From Sulfitobacter faviae (GTDB lineage: Bacteria; Pseudomonadota; Alphaproteobacteria; Rhodobacterales; Rhodobacteraceae), in contig NZ_PGFQ01000001.1 in assembly GCF_029870955.1 (NCBI RefSeq), positions 434,001-498,000 of the forward strand: a DNA stretch of 64,000 nucleotides. The letters are read 5' to 3'. Under the pieces are notes generated by a model, which saw nothing but the letters and a program-made list of their open reading frames with translations, was not told where the DNA came from and did no database searches. Shown in pieces: positions 28,069 through 37,102 of the stretch (positions are counted from its first letter, which is position 1; each line of letters begins with the position of its first letter). The translations under genes were made by a program, and so were the position numbers.

Positions 28069-29171
28069 TGTATGTAGCGGTAAAAGGCGGCGAGCGGGCG
28101 ATCGACAACGCCCACGCATGGCTCGCCGAAGAGCGGCGCGGTGACGCAAAGGTGCCCGAACTCAGCGTCGCGCAGATTCGCGAGCAGATGACGCTGGCGG
28201 TGAACCGGGTGATGGCCGAAGGCTCACTCTATGATCCCGACCTCGCTGCGCTGGCGATCAAACAGGCGCGGGGCGATCTGATCGAAGCGGTGTTTCTCAT
28301 CCGCGCCTATCGCACCACCCTGCCGCGTTTCGGGGCCTCGCGCCCGATGGACACCGGAACCATGGCCTGCGACCGCCGCGTCTCGGCCACCTTCAAGGAC
28401 GCGCCGGGCGGGCAGGTCTTGGGGCCGACCTTCGACTACACGCACCGGCTGCTGGATTTCAAACTCGCCGCCGATGGTGAGGTGCCCCCGGCCCCCGAAG
28501 CGCCCGAGGCCGAACCGCCCGCGGAGACGCCGCACATCATGGAATTCCTCGACCGCGAAGGGTTGATGCAGCGCGACACGGACAGCAAGACCCCGCCGCG
28601 CGACCTGACCCGCGAGCCGCTGGAACTCCCCGCCACGCGCGACCTGCGCCTGCAAGCGCTGACCCGTGGCGACGAGGGCTTTGTTCTCGGCATGGCCTAC
28701 TCCACGCAACGCGGCTATGCGCGCAACCACGCTTTCGTCGCGGAACTGCGCATCGGCAAAGTCGCGGTCGAAATGGATATTCCCGAACTGGGTTTCGCCA
28801 TTGAGATCGGCGAGGTCGAGCTGACCGAATGTGAGACGGTGAACCAATTTGCAGGCTCCAAGACCGAGCCGCCGCAGTTCACCCGCGGCTATGGGCTGGT
28901 CTTCGGCATGTCCGAGCGCAAGGCGATCTCCATGGCGCTGGTAGACCGGGCCTTGCGTTGGGAGGAGTTGGGCGAAGACAACCTCGGCGCGCCGGCGCAG
29001 GACGCGGAATTCGTGCTCTATCACGCCGACAACATTCAGGCGACGGGGTTCTTGGAGCATATCAAACTGCCCCATTACGTCGACTTCCAATCCGAACTCG
29101 AACTGATCCGCAAACTGCGCCGCGAGGCGACAGCCGCGGCGCAAGACGCAGCACGGGAGGCCGCGGAATGA
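28068..29171 (+). CDS. phnI: C-P lyase core subunit PhnI (nucleosidase)
   Basis: The 367-residue protein starts MYVAVKGGERAIDNAHAWL, followed by the family blocks VNRVMAEGSLYDPDLAALA, ARGDLIEAVFLIRAYRTTL and VLGMAYSTQRGYARNH. PhnI releases adenine from ATP and, with PhnG, PhnH and PhnL, forms alpha-D-ribose-1-phosphonate 5-triphosphate. YHADNIQATGFLEHIKLPHY is the conserved C-terminal block. It has full family length. Confidence 0.95.
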   Translation: MYVAVKGGERAIDNAHAWLAEERRGDAKVPELSVAQIREQMTLAVNRVMAEGSLYDPDLAALAIKQARGDLIEAVFLIRAYRTTLPRFGASRPMDTGTMACDRRVSATFKDAPGGQVLGPTFDYTHRLLDFKLAADGEVPPAPEAPEAEPPAETPHIMEFLDREGLMQRDTDSKTPPRDLTREPLELPATRDLRLQALTRGDEGFVLGMAYSTQRGYARNHAFVAELRIGKVAVEMDIPELGFAIEIGEVELTECETVNQFAGSKTEPPQFTRGYGLVFGMSERKAISMALVDRALRWEELGEDNLGAPAQDAEFVLYHADNIQATGFLEHIKLPHYVDFQSELELIRKLRREATAAAQDAAREAAE

Positions 29172-30088
29172 ACCTTGCGATGACACAGAGTGACCAAGAC
29201 AGGCATGAGGACCGGGGCATGAACGACTACAATTTTGCCTATCTGGACGAGCAGACCAAACGGATGATCCGCCGCGCGATCCTGAAAGGGCTGGCGATCC
29301 CGGGCTATCAGGTGCCCTTTGCCAGCCGCGAGATGCCGATGCCTTACGGCTGGGGCACTGGCGGGGTGCAAGTCTCTGCCGCGGTGCTGACGCCCGAGGA
29401 TACCTTCAAGGTGATCGACCAAGGGGCCGATGACACGACCAACGCCGTCTCGATCCGCCGCTTTTTTCAAAAGACCGCCAGTGTCGCCGTGACCGAAGCC
29501 ACGACCGAGGCCAGCGTCATCCAAACCCGCCACCGCATCCCCGAAGCCACGCTGCGCGAGGATCAGGTGCTGGTCTATCAGGTGCCGATCCCCGAACCGC
29601 TGCGCTTTCTTGAGCCTTCGGAGGTCGAGACCCGCAAAATGCACGAGCTGGAGGAATACGGGCTGATGCATGTGAAACTTTACGAAGACATCGCCCAGCA
29701 CGGCGCGATTGCCACGGCCTATGCCTATCCGGTCAAGGTCGAGGGGCGCTACGTGATGGACCCATCGCCGATCCCGAAATTCGACAATCCGAAACTGGAA
29801 ATGGCCGCGATCCAACTCTTCGGCGCGGGGCGCGAGCAGCGGATCTATGCGCTGCCGCCCTATACGCAGGTCGTCTCGCTGGATTTTGAGGACCACCCCT
29901 TTGAGGCGAGCAAGGCCGACCATCCTTGCGGCCTCTGCGGGGCCGAGGACAGCTATCTGGATGAGTTGATCGTCGATGATGCAGGTGGGCGTTTGTTCAT
30001 GTGCTCCGACACCGATTATTGCGCGGCCCGTCAGGCCGCCGGGCATCGCGGCGCGGATGCGGCACCTGTGGTGGAGGGCATGGCATGA
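29168..30088 (+). CDS. phnJ: alpha-D-ribose 1-methylphosphonate 5-phosphate C-P lyase
   Basis: The 306-residue radical SAM enzyme cleaves the carbon-phosphorus bond. The unusual iron-sulfur Cys set is present: CGLCGAEDSYLDE, then MCSDTDYC, matching the Cys241/244/266/272 arrangement of E. coli PhnJ. MPYGWGTGGVQ and DQGADDTTNAVSIRRFF are invariant blocks. ATG at 29168 overlaps phnI by ATGA; an internal ATG at 29219 (MNDYNFAYLDE) matches the E. coli start more closely and is a real alternative. Confidence 0.95.
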   Translation: MNLAMTQSDQDRHEDRGMNDYNFAYLDEQTKRMIRRAILKGLAIPGYQVPFASREMPMPYGWGTGGVQVSAAVLTPEDTFKVIDQGADDTTNAVSIRRFFQKTASVAVTEATTEASVIQTRHRIPEATLREDQVLVYQVPIPEPLRFLEPSEVETRKMHELEEYGLMHVKLYEDIAQHGAIATAYAYPVKVEGRYVMDPSPIPKFDNPKLEMAAIQLFGAGREQRIYALPPYTQVVSLDFEDHPFEASKADHPCGLCGAEDSYLDELIVDDAGGRLFMCSDTDYCAARQAAGHRGADAAPVVEGMA

Positions 30089-30855
30089 CCCCCTTGTTGC
30101 AAGTGGAAAACATCGCGAAATTCTATGGTGCGCGGATCGGCTGCACCGATGTCAGCTTTGACCTCTTCCCCGGCGAAGTCATGGGGATCGTCGGGGAAAG
30201 CGGCTCGGGCAAGTCGACGCTGCTGAACACGCTGGCGGGGCATCTGACGCCGGATCGCGGGGCGGTGCGTTTCGACACCCGCGCCGACGGGCTGCGCGAC
30301 ACGGTGACGATGAGCGAGCCGGAGCGCCGGATGCTGTCGCGCACCGATTGGGCCTTTGTCCACCAGCACGCCCGCGACGGGCTGCGCATGAACGTCAGCG
30401 CAGGCGGCAATGTCGGTGAGCGGCTGATGGCCGTGGGCGCGCGGCACTACGGCGACATCCGCGCCAGCGCCACCGATTGGCTGGGCCGGGTTGAGATCAA
30501 CGAAGACCGGATCGACGACCGGCCTTCGGCCTTCTCTGGCGGGATGCAGCAGCGTTTGCAGATCGCCCGAAACCTTGTGACCGGACCGCGGCTGGTCTTC
30601 ATGGACGAACCCACAGGCGGGCTGGACGTGAGCGTTCAGGCGCGGCTGCTCGACCTGCTGCGCGGGCTTGTGCGCGAGATGGGGCTGAGCGCCATCATCG
30701 TGACCCATGATCTGGCGGTGGTGCGGCTCTTGGCGGATCGGTTGATGGTGATGAAAGACGGCCATGTGGTGGAAACCGGCCTGACCGATCAGGTGCTCGA
30801 CGACCCGCAGCACGGCTATACGCAGCTTTTGGTCTCTAGCGTGCTACAGGTGTGA
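30085..30855 (+). CDS. phnK: C-P lyase ABC protein PhnK
   Basis: The 256-residue ABC ATPase shows Walker A GESGSGKSTLLN, signature FSGGMQQRLQIARNL and Walker B LVFMDEPTGGLD. HQHARDGLRMNVSAGGN is specific to PhnK. It is not a transporter: it docks on PhnJ in the C-P lyase complex. ATGA overlap with phnJ; a 52-base gap follows before phnL. Confidence 0.93.
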   Translation: MTPLLQVENIAKFYGARIGCTDVSFDLFPGEVMGIVGESGSGKSTLLNTLAGHLTPDRGAVRFDTRADGLRDTVTMSEPERRMLSRTDWAFVHQHARDGLRMNVSAGGNVGERLMAVGARHYGDIRASATDWLGRVEINEDRIDDRPSAFSGGMQQRLQIARNLVTGPRLVFMDEPTGGLDVSVQARLLDLLRGLVREMGLSAIIVTHDLAVVRLLADRLMVMKDGHVVETGLTDQVLDDPQHGYTQLLVSSVLQV

Positions 30856-30907
30856 ACATGCAAAGAAAACCATTCAATTTCAGAATTATACCGAGCAAGG
30901 CTAAACC

Positions 30908-31591
30908 ATGATACGCGTGGAAAATGTAAGCAAATCCTTCACCCTGCACAATCAGGGCGCTGCGGTGATCCCGGTGATGCGCGGCGGTGAGTTGACCGTG
31001 GCGCGGGGCGAATGCGTGGCGCTGACTGGCGCTTCGGGCGCCGGGAAATCGACGCTGATGCGGATGATCTATGGCAACTACCTGACCGCCTCGGGCCGGA
31101 TCATGGTGGGCGATCTGGATGTCGCCCAAGCTGCCCCACGCGAGATACTGGAGCTGCGCCGTCATGTGCTGGGCTATGTCAGCCAGTTCCTGCGCGTCGT
31201 GCCACGGGTAGCAACGCTGGATGTGGTAGCCGAGCCGCTGCGCGCGGTGGGCAGCAGTGAGGCCGAGGCACGGGCCCGCGCCGAAGAATTGCTGGCACAA
31301 CTCAACATCCCCGAACGGCTTTGGCAGCTCAGCCCCACGACCTTTTCCGGCGGGGAGCAGCAGCGGGTGAACATCGCGCGCGGCTTTGCGCATCCCTACC
31401 CCGTCCTGCTGCTGGACGAGCCGACGGCGAGCCTTGATGCCACCAACCGCGCCACGGTGCTGGCGCTGATCGAAGAGGCCAAAGCCCGCGGCACGGCGAT
31501 CTTGGGCATCTTCCATGACGAAGCCGCCCGCGACCAAATCTGCGACCGCGAAGTGGACGTGACCCGCTTCACCCCCGGATTGGCGGCATGA
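30908..31591 (+). CDS. phnL: C-P lyase ABC protein PhnL
   Basis: The 227-residue ABC ATPase has Walker [25 protein letters not shown] (PhnL-specific), signature FSGGEQQRVNIARGF and Walker B LLLDEPTASLD. PhnL is needed with PhnG, PhnH and PhnI for the first phosphonate-ribosylation step and binds the core with PhnK. It overlaps phnN by ATGA. The gap before it is locally A/T-rich and may contain an mRNA processing site. Confidence 0.93.
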   Translation: MIRVENVSKSFTLHNQGAAVIPVMRGGELTVARGECVALTGASGAGKSTLMRMIYGNYLTASGRIMVGDLDVAQAAPREILELRRHVLGYVSQFLRVVPRVATLDVVAEPLRAVGSSEAEARARAEELLAQLNIPERLWQLSPTTFSGGEQQRVNIARGFAHPYPVLLLDEPTASLDATNRATVLALIEEAKARGTAILGIFHDEAARDQICDREVDVTRFTPGLAA

Positions 31592-32136
31592 GCGGGCGTT
31601 TCATCGCGGTTGTGGGGCCGTCGGGCGTGGGCAAGGACAGCGTGATGGCAGCGCTTGCCGAGGCGCAGCCCGACCTCTTCCTCGCCCGCCGCGCCATCAC
31701 CCGGCCCAGCGAAGCGGGCGGCGAAGACTTCGACGGGATCGAAGAGGACACGTTCCTGCGGCTGGAGGCCGAAGGCGCCTTTGCCCTCAGCTGGGCCGCG
31801 CATGGGCTGCGCTACGGCATTCCCATCGCGGTCGATATGGCGCTGGCCGAGGGGCGCGACGTGCTGGCCAACCTCTCGCGCGCGGTGCTGACCGAAGCGA
31901 AGCTCAGGTTTGACCGGTTCGAGGTGCTGTCGCTCACCGCCGCGCCCGAAGTGCTGGCCGCGCGGCTGCGGGGCCGTGGGCGCGAGAGTGAAGCGGAAAT
32001 CACCGCCCGACTGGCCCGCGCCGAACGGGCCTTGCCCGACCATATCGCCGCCATCGAGATCGACAACTCCGGCCCGCTGAAGCAGACCGTGGCACAGGCG
32101 CTGGCGGCGTTTTATCCCGAAAGGGCCGCGCGGTGA
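31588..32136 (+). CDS. phnN: ribose 1,5-bisphosphokinase
   Basis: The 182-residue P-loop kinase of the guanylate-kinase-like fold has VVGPSGVGKDSVMAAL at the N-terminus, RRAITRPSEAGGEDFDGI and SRAVLTEAKLRF. It phosphorylates ribose 1,5-bisphosphate to PRPP, completing ribose recycling from the C-P lyase route. Its last 25 bases overlap the 3' end of the opposite-strand DUF1045 gene. Confidence 0.92.
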   Translation: MSGRFIAVVGPSGVGKDSVMAALAEAQPDLFLARRAITRPSEAGGEDFDGIEEDTFLRLEAEGAFALSWAAHGLRYGIPIAVDMALAEGRDVLANLSRAVLTEAKLRFDRFEVLSLTAAPEVLAARLRGRGRESEAEITARLARAERALPDHIAAIEIDNSGPLKQTVAQALAAFYPERAAR

Positions 32137-32789
32137 ACCTCATGGAACATACCGTCTTCGGCCTGCCCCACCAGTGTCAGGCTGTCCAGCACGAAGGGCT
32201 GCGGCAGATGCGGCGTGATATAGGGGGCGAGCGCTGCGGTGACCTGCGGCAGATCGGCCTTGGGCAGTTTGCCGGTCAGGGTGATGTGAAAGCGGAACGC
32301 CTCCATCACATAAGGATAGCCCCATTGGCTGAGGTTGGCCTCCTGCTCTGGGGTCAGATTGGCCTGACGCCTGCGGGCCAGATCGGCCTCGGTCGGCGGC
32401 GCGCGGAAAGTATCGAGGCCGCGCACCACCTCGGCGGCAATCGCGTTGAGCGCGGCGGTGTCCCCCTCGGGCGTCAGCGCCAGAAACCGGCCCAGCGGGG
32501 TCAGCGCCAGCCCGTCCAGCGTGACCGGCGCAAGCCGCTTGCAAAGCGTCTTGAACTCGGTCAACACCCCGTCAGCCGTGGTGCCTTCGGCCAGCACGAA
32601 CGGCGGCTTGACCGTCGCGTGCAGCCCGTATTTGCGCGGCGTTTCGGTCAGGGCGGCCACGTCCAGCCCCGCGACCTCAGGATGCGCCACGGCACGCCCG
32701 CGCGCCAAATCCCACCCCAGCCAAGCGGCCCCAGCCTCGGCCAATGCGCCCTGTGGCGTGTAATAGATCGCGTAGCGGTCGAACTTCAT
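32112..32789 (-). CDS. DUF1045 phosphonate-operon protein, two-histidine (2H) phosphoesterase-like
   Basis: The 225-residue protein carries two H-x-T motifs, HATVK at His57 and HITLT at His168, the catalytic pattern of 2H phosphoesterases (LigT/2'-5' RNA ligase-like). The family occurs mostly within C-P lyase clusters and has no settled role. It is encoded opposite to all other phn catabolic genes, with a 25-bp tail overlap with phnN and 47 bases from divergent phnM. No phnP is present in the window, so action on the cyclic ribosyl phosphate intermediate is a plausible inference. Confidence 0.85.
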   Translation of the reverse strand: MKFDRYAIYYTPQGALAEAGAAWLGWDLARGRAVAHPEVAGLDVAALTETPRKYGLHATVKPPFVLAEGTTADGVLTEFKTLCKRLAPVTLDGLALTPLGRFLALTPEGDTAALNAIAAEVVRGLDTFRAPPTEADLARRRQANLTPEQEANLSQWGYPYVMEAFRFHITLTGKLPKADLPQVTAALAPYITPHLPQPFVLDSLTLVGQAEDGMFHEVHRAALSG

Positions 32790-32836
32790 TCATCTTCTCC
32801 CTGCATCCATGGATGCGCAACAAGCGTGACCTTCAC

Positions 32837-33985
32837 ATGACAAAAGAAACCATTCTCGCCAATGCCAAAATTATCCTGCCCGATGCGGTGATCCCCGGCA
32901 GCGTGGTGCTGCGCGACGGGGTGATCGCCGAGATCGCCGAAGGCACCGCCCTGCCCAAAGGGGCGATCGATTGCGAAGGCCGCTACGTCGCCCCCGGGCT
33001 GGTGGAGCTGCATACCGACAACCTAGAGCGCCACATGAAGCCGCGGCCCAAGGTCGACTGGCCGCACCGTGCCGCTATCATCGCCCATGACCGCGAACTG
33101 GCGGGCACCGGGATCACCACGGTTTTCGACGCGATCCGGGTGGGGTCGATCCTGTCGGACGAAGGGCGCAAACGTTACGGAAAATACGCCCGCGACATGG
33201 CCGATGAGATCCTGATGATGCGCGACAGCGGGGCGCTGGCGATCAGCCACCACATCCACCTGCGCGCCGAGATCTGTTCCGAAACGCTGGAGGAGGAACT
33301 GGCCGAGTTTGGCCCCGACGATAAGGTCGGCATCGTCAGCCTGATGGATCACACCCCCGGCCAGCGGCAATTCCGCGACGTGCAAAAATTCGAGGATTAC
33401 GTCTGCGGCAAGAACGGCCTGCCGCGGGAGGATTTCGGCGATTACGTCACCTTCCTACATGGGTTGCAGGACCGGCTTGGCGCGAAACATGAAGCGGCCG
33501 CGGTGGCGGCGGCGGCGCGCTATGGCGCGGCGCTGGCCAGCCATGACGACACCACCGCCGCACAGGTCGCGACCAGCCATGCCCATGGCGTGCGGCTGGC
33601 CGAATTCCCCACCACCCGCGAAGCGGCAGAGGCGTGCCATGCCCAAGACATCGCCACGATCATGGGCGCGCCGAACCTCGTGCGCGGCGGCTCACATTCG
33701 GGCAATGTCGCGGCCAAGGAACTGGCGGAACTGGACCTGCTCGATATCCTGTCGTCCGACTATGTGCCCGCAGCCCTTTTGCTGGGCGCAGTGCAACTGG
33801 GCAACCTATGGGGCGACATGGCACGCGGGCTCGCCACCGTGACCCGCACGCCCTCGCATCACGCAGGGTTGACCGACCGGGGCGAGATCGCCCTGGGCGC
33901 GCGGGCCGATCTGATCCTCTTTGACATCATGAAAGACGCGCCGATTTTGCGCGCGGTCTATGCCATGGGCAACCGCGTGGCGTAA
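32837..33985 (+). CDS. phnM: alpha-D-ribose 1-methylphosphonate 5-triphosphate diphosphatase
   Basis: The 382-residue amidohydrolase has VAPGLVELHTDNLERHMKPR, with the HxD metal pair typical of PhnM, then SLMDHTPGQRQFRD, ASHDDTTAAQ and SSDYVPAALL. It removes pyrophosphate from the ribosylated phosphonate before PhnJ acts. ATG at 32837 is chosen because the upstream extension overlaps the divergent DUF1045 start. It is the last phn gene of the cluster, with its promoter in a 47-base gap. Confidence 0.94.
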   Translation: MTKETILANAKIILPDAVIPGSVVLRDGVIAEIAEGTALPKGAIDCEGRYVAPGLVELHTDNLERHMKPRPKVDWPHRAAIIAHDRELAGTGITTVFDAIRVGSILSDEGRKRYGKYARDMADEILMMRDSGALAISHHIHLRAEICSETLEEELAEFGPDDKVGIVSLMDHTPGQRQFRDVQKFEDYVCGKNGLPREDFGDYVTFLHGLQDRLGAKHEAAAVAAAARYGAALASHDDTTAAQVATSHAHGVRLAEFPTTREAAEACHAQDIATIMGAPNLVRGGSHSGNVAAKELAELDLLDILSSDYVPAALLLGAVQLGNLWGDMARGLATVTRTPSHHAGLTDRGEIALGARADLILFDIMKDAPILRAVYAMGNRVA

Positions 33986-34174
33986 CCGCGCCCTGCCCCC
34001 TGCGCATCCGCCGGTCCCGGCGGGTGCCCCTCCCACCTATTTGCGCAAAAACCCGCCCCTTGTACGAATGTGGCTTTTTGCCCTCGTCTTGTCCCTCCAT
34101 AAGGCTAGGTTAAACAAACCTGCATCTTGCAGTAATAATTTAGCCGGTCATCATGGCCGACAAGTTTGAGGAAA

Positions 34175-36591
34175 ATGGTGCGAGAAGCATTCAGATTGGC
34201 GAGTGATCGCCTTGGCCAGATCGTCGAAGATGCGGCCAGCGAAGTTTACCTGTTTTCAGTCGAAGATTTCACCTTCACCCTCGCCAATCGCGGCGCGCGG
34301 GAGAACCTTGGCTATTCGATGGATGAGCTGCGCGGCATGGCGGCTTGGGACATCAAGCCCGAACTCTCGCGCGAGGCCTTTCTGGAACTCGTCCAACCGC
34401 TGCTGAGCGGTGAGAAGACGATGTTGGAATATGAGACGATCCACCAACGCAAGGACGGGTCGCGCTATAACGTGCTGACCCATCTGCAATTGATCGTGAC
34501 TGAGAATGACACGGTCCTCTACGCGGCCATTCAGGACATTACGAAACAAAAAGAGGCCAACGCGGCGCTGACCAAGGTCTCGGCCCGGCTGGACGCCATC
34601 CTGAGCAACACGACGATGGCCATCTTCATGATGGACGACAAACAGCAATGCGTTTTCATGAACCGCGCCGCAGAAGAGCTGACCGGCTATCGGTTCGAGG
34701 AAACCGCAGGCCGACCGTTGCATGATGTGATCCACCACACCCATCCCGACGGGCGGCATTTCCCCATCGAAGACTGCGCCATCGACCGGGCCTTTCCCGA
34801 GAACCACCAGACCCAAGGGGAAGAGACCTTTGTCCATAAGGACGGCAGCTTCTACCCCGTGGGCTTCACCGCCTCCCCGATGAAGGACGAGACCGGCAAG
34901 ACCGTGGGCACGGTGATCGAGGTGCGCGACCTGCGCGAAGAACTGCGCGCCCGCAATGCCGAGATCGAGTTCAACAACGCGCTGAAAACCAAGATCGAAG
35001 AGGCCATGGCCGAGCGGGACCGGCTTGAGGCGCAATTGGTGCAGGCGCAAAAGATGGAAGCCGTGGGCCAGTTGACCGGCGGCATCGCGCATGACTTCAA
35101 CAACTTGCTGCAAGTGGTGGGCAGCAACCTGCAACTCTTGTCGAAAGAACTGCCCGAAGGCGACGCCAAGCGGCGGTTCGTCGACAATGCCATGGCAGGC
35201 GTGTCGCGCGGGGCCAAGCTCACCGCGCAGTTGCTGGCCTTTGGGCGGCAGCAGCCCTTGGAGCCGAAACCGCAGAACCTTGGCCGATTGGTGCGGGGCA
35301 TGGACGACATGCTGCGCCGCACGCTTGGCGAAGGGATCGAGGTCGAGACGGTAATCTCGGGGGCCTGTGGAACTGTCTTGTCGACCCGGCGCAGTTGGAG
35401 AACGTGATCCTGAACCTCGCCATCAACGCGCGCGATGCAATGGCCCATCACGGCAAGCTGACGATCGAAGTGGGCAATGCCGCGCTGGACGATGCCTATA
35501 CGCAGAACCATCCGAACGTGGCGCCGGGCCAATATGTCATGCTGGCGATCACCGACACCGGCGCGGGCATCCCGCCCGAGATCATGGAAAAGGTCTTTGA
35601 CCCCTTCTTCACCACCAAGGAGACCGGCGAGGGCACGGGGCTGGGCCTTAGCATGGTCTACGGTTTCGTCAAACAATCCGGCGGGCACATCAAGCTCTAC
35701 AGCGAAGAGAAGCAAGGCACGACCGTGCGGGTCTACCTGCCGCGCACACAGCGCAAGGAGGAAAGCGCCCCGCTGCCCGCCACCACCGACACGCCCACCG
35801 GCAGTGGCGAGGTGATCCTTGTGGTCGAAGACGATGCCGCCGTGCGTGAGACTGCCGTCGATCAACTGCGCGATCTTGGCTATGGCGTGCTCACCGCCGA
35901 GAATGCGGACAGCGCGCTGGCGATCGTCAAAAGCGGGGTGCAGATCAACCTGCTGTTCACCGATGTGGTCATGCCCGGCAAAATCCGTAGCCCCGAGCTT
36001 GCCCGCGAGGCCAAGGCGCATCTGCCGAATGTCGGCGTGCTCTTCACCTCGGGCTATACGCAGAACGCCATCGTTCATGCCGGACGGCTCGACGAAGGGG
36101 TCGATCTGCTGAGCAAACCCTACACCCGCGAACGGCTGGCGCTGAAAATCCATGAAATCCTCTCGCGCCAAACCAGTGCCGACACCGCCCAGCCAGCGGC
36201 GGAGGCCGCGCCGAGCACCGATGACGCGCCGAAGGTGCTGTTGGTCGAAGACGATGCGCTGATCTGCATGGCCACGGCGGATATGCTCGCTGATCTGGGC
36301 TATGTCGTGACCGAGGCCGACAGCGTCGCCGCCGCGGAACGCAGCCTTCAGGCAGAACGGTTTGATGTCATGTTCACCGACCTTGGCCTGCCCGATGGCT
36401 CCGGCATGGAACTGGTGCAGCATGTGACGCAGCTGCGCCCCGAGATCGCCGTGATCATCGCCTCGGGCGCCGATCCGCGGGAATATGCCGAAGGCGATGC
36501 AGAGGCGGGTCGCTATGTCAGCTTGATGAAACCCTATGACGAACATTCGTTGAAACGGGCGTTGGAGCAGTGCAAGGCGGCGGCGGAATAA
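34175..36591 (+). CDS. PAS-PAS hybrid histidine kinase with two receiver domains (one frameshift in the sequence as given)
   Basis: Across one break the product is about 805 residues. It has PAS (about 12-125), PAS (about 135-255, [20 protein letters not shown]), a coiled linker, HisKA with [11 protein letters not shown] (His306), HATPase ([22 protein letters not shown]), receiver 1 ([11 protein letters not shown]) and receiver 2 ([23 protein letters not shown]). No transmembrane helix, so it is cytosolic. The break is in G5 35359-35363; adding G gives [19 protein letters not shown] at 34175 has GAGG upstream. Signal and output are unknown. Confidence 0.85.
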
Positions 36592-36651
36592 GGCGGCTAG
36601 GATCAGCCCGGTTTTCGATCTATGAGAAAGAAAACAAAAGAGAGGCAGATC

Positions 36652-36939
36652 ATGCGCAGCATTACATTCGCAGCCGTTTCCACCGCCATGTTCATCGCCG
36701 GTTGCGCGGGCGTGGCCAGTGACCGCGTCATGGTGCACCGCACCGGGCCGGATGAGCTTTTAAAACTGCGGTCCGGGCCGGGTTTGGACTTCGGGATCAT
36801 CATGGGGCTGCCCGACGGCACCATCCTGAACCGCCGCGATTGCGTGACCGAGATCGGGCAGTTGTGGTGCCGCGTCTCCTTGGCCGATGCGCCTGAGGTG
36901 CAGGGCTATGTCTCGGCGGATTATATCTCTGACATCTGA
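36652..36939 (+). CDS. SH3b-domain lipoprotein
   Basis: The 95-residue protein has a short signal ending in lipobox FIAGC, then a bacterial SH3-like domain: LLKLRSGPGLDFGIIMGLPD, followed by WCRVSLADAPEVQGYVSADY. Such domains bind peptidoglycan or proteins in the periplasm. ATG at 36652 with GAGAGG seven bases upstream is preferred over an in-frame ATG ten codons earlier. It stands alone. Confidence 0.75.
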   Translation: MRSITFAAVSTAMFIAGCAGVASDRVMVHRTGPDELLKLRSGPGLDFGIIMGLPDGTILNRRDCVTEIGQLWCRVSLADAPEVQGYVSADYISDI

Positions 36940-37102
36940 TTTATGAACTCGGGTGGCCCGTTTGCCGGGCCGCCGCCCCCGACGGGCGCGGCTCTAGGGC
37001 CGCGCTGCCGCGTCCCAAGTCGATTTTCGCGCGCCTTGCTCTATCTCAGCCCTTCACACCCTTTTTCGAAGTCGCTGAAATATCTCAAGAGTAAGGAAAA
37101 CC

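Noticed and set aside
34153..34206. A 17-codon ORF ([17 protein letters not shown]) overlapping the start of the hybrid kinase
   Set aside because: It has no clear Shine-Dalgarno sequence and could easily arise by chance; kept only as a note.
34852..36738. A 628-codon open frame on the minus strand antisense to the hybrid kinase
   Set aside because: It mirrors the codon pattern of the real kinase gene, shows no domain, and is a typical GC-driven shadow frame.
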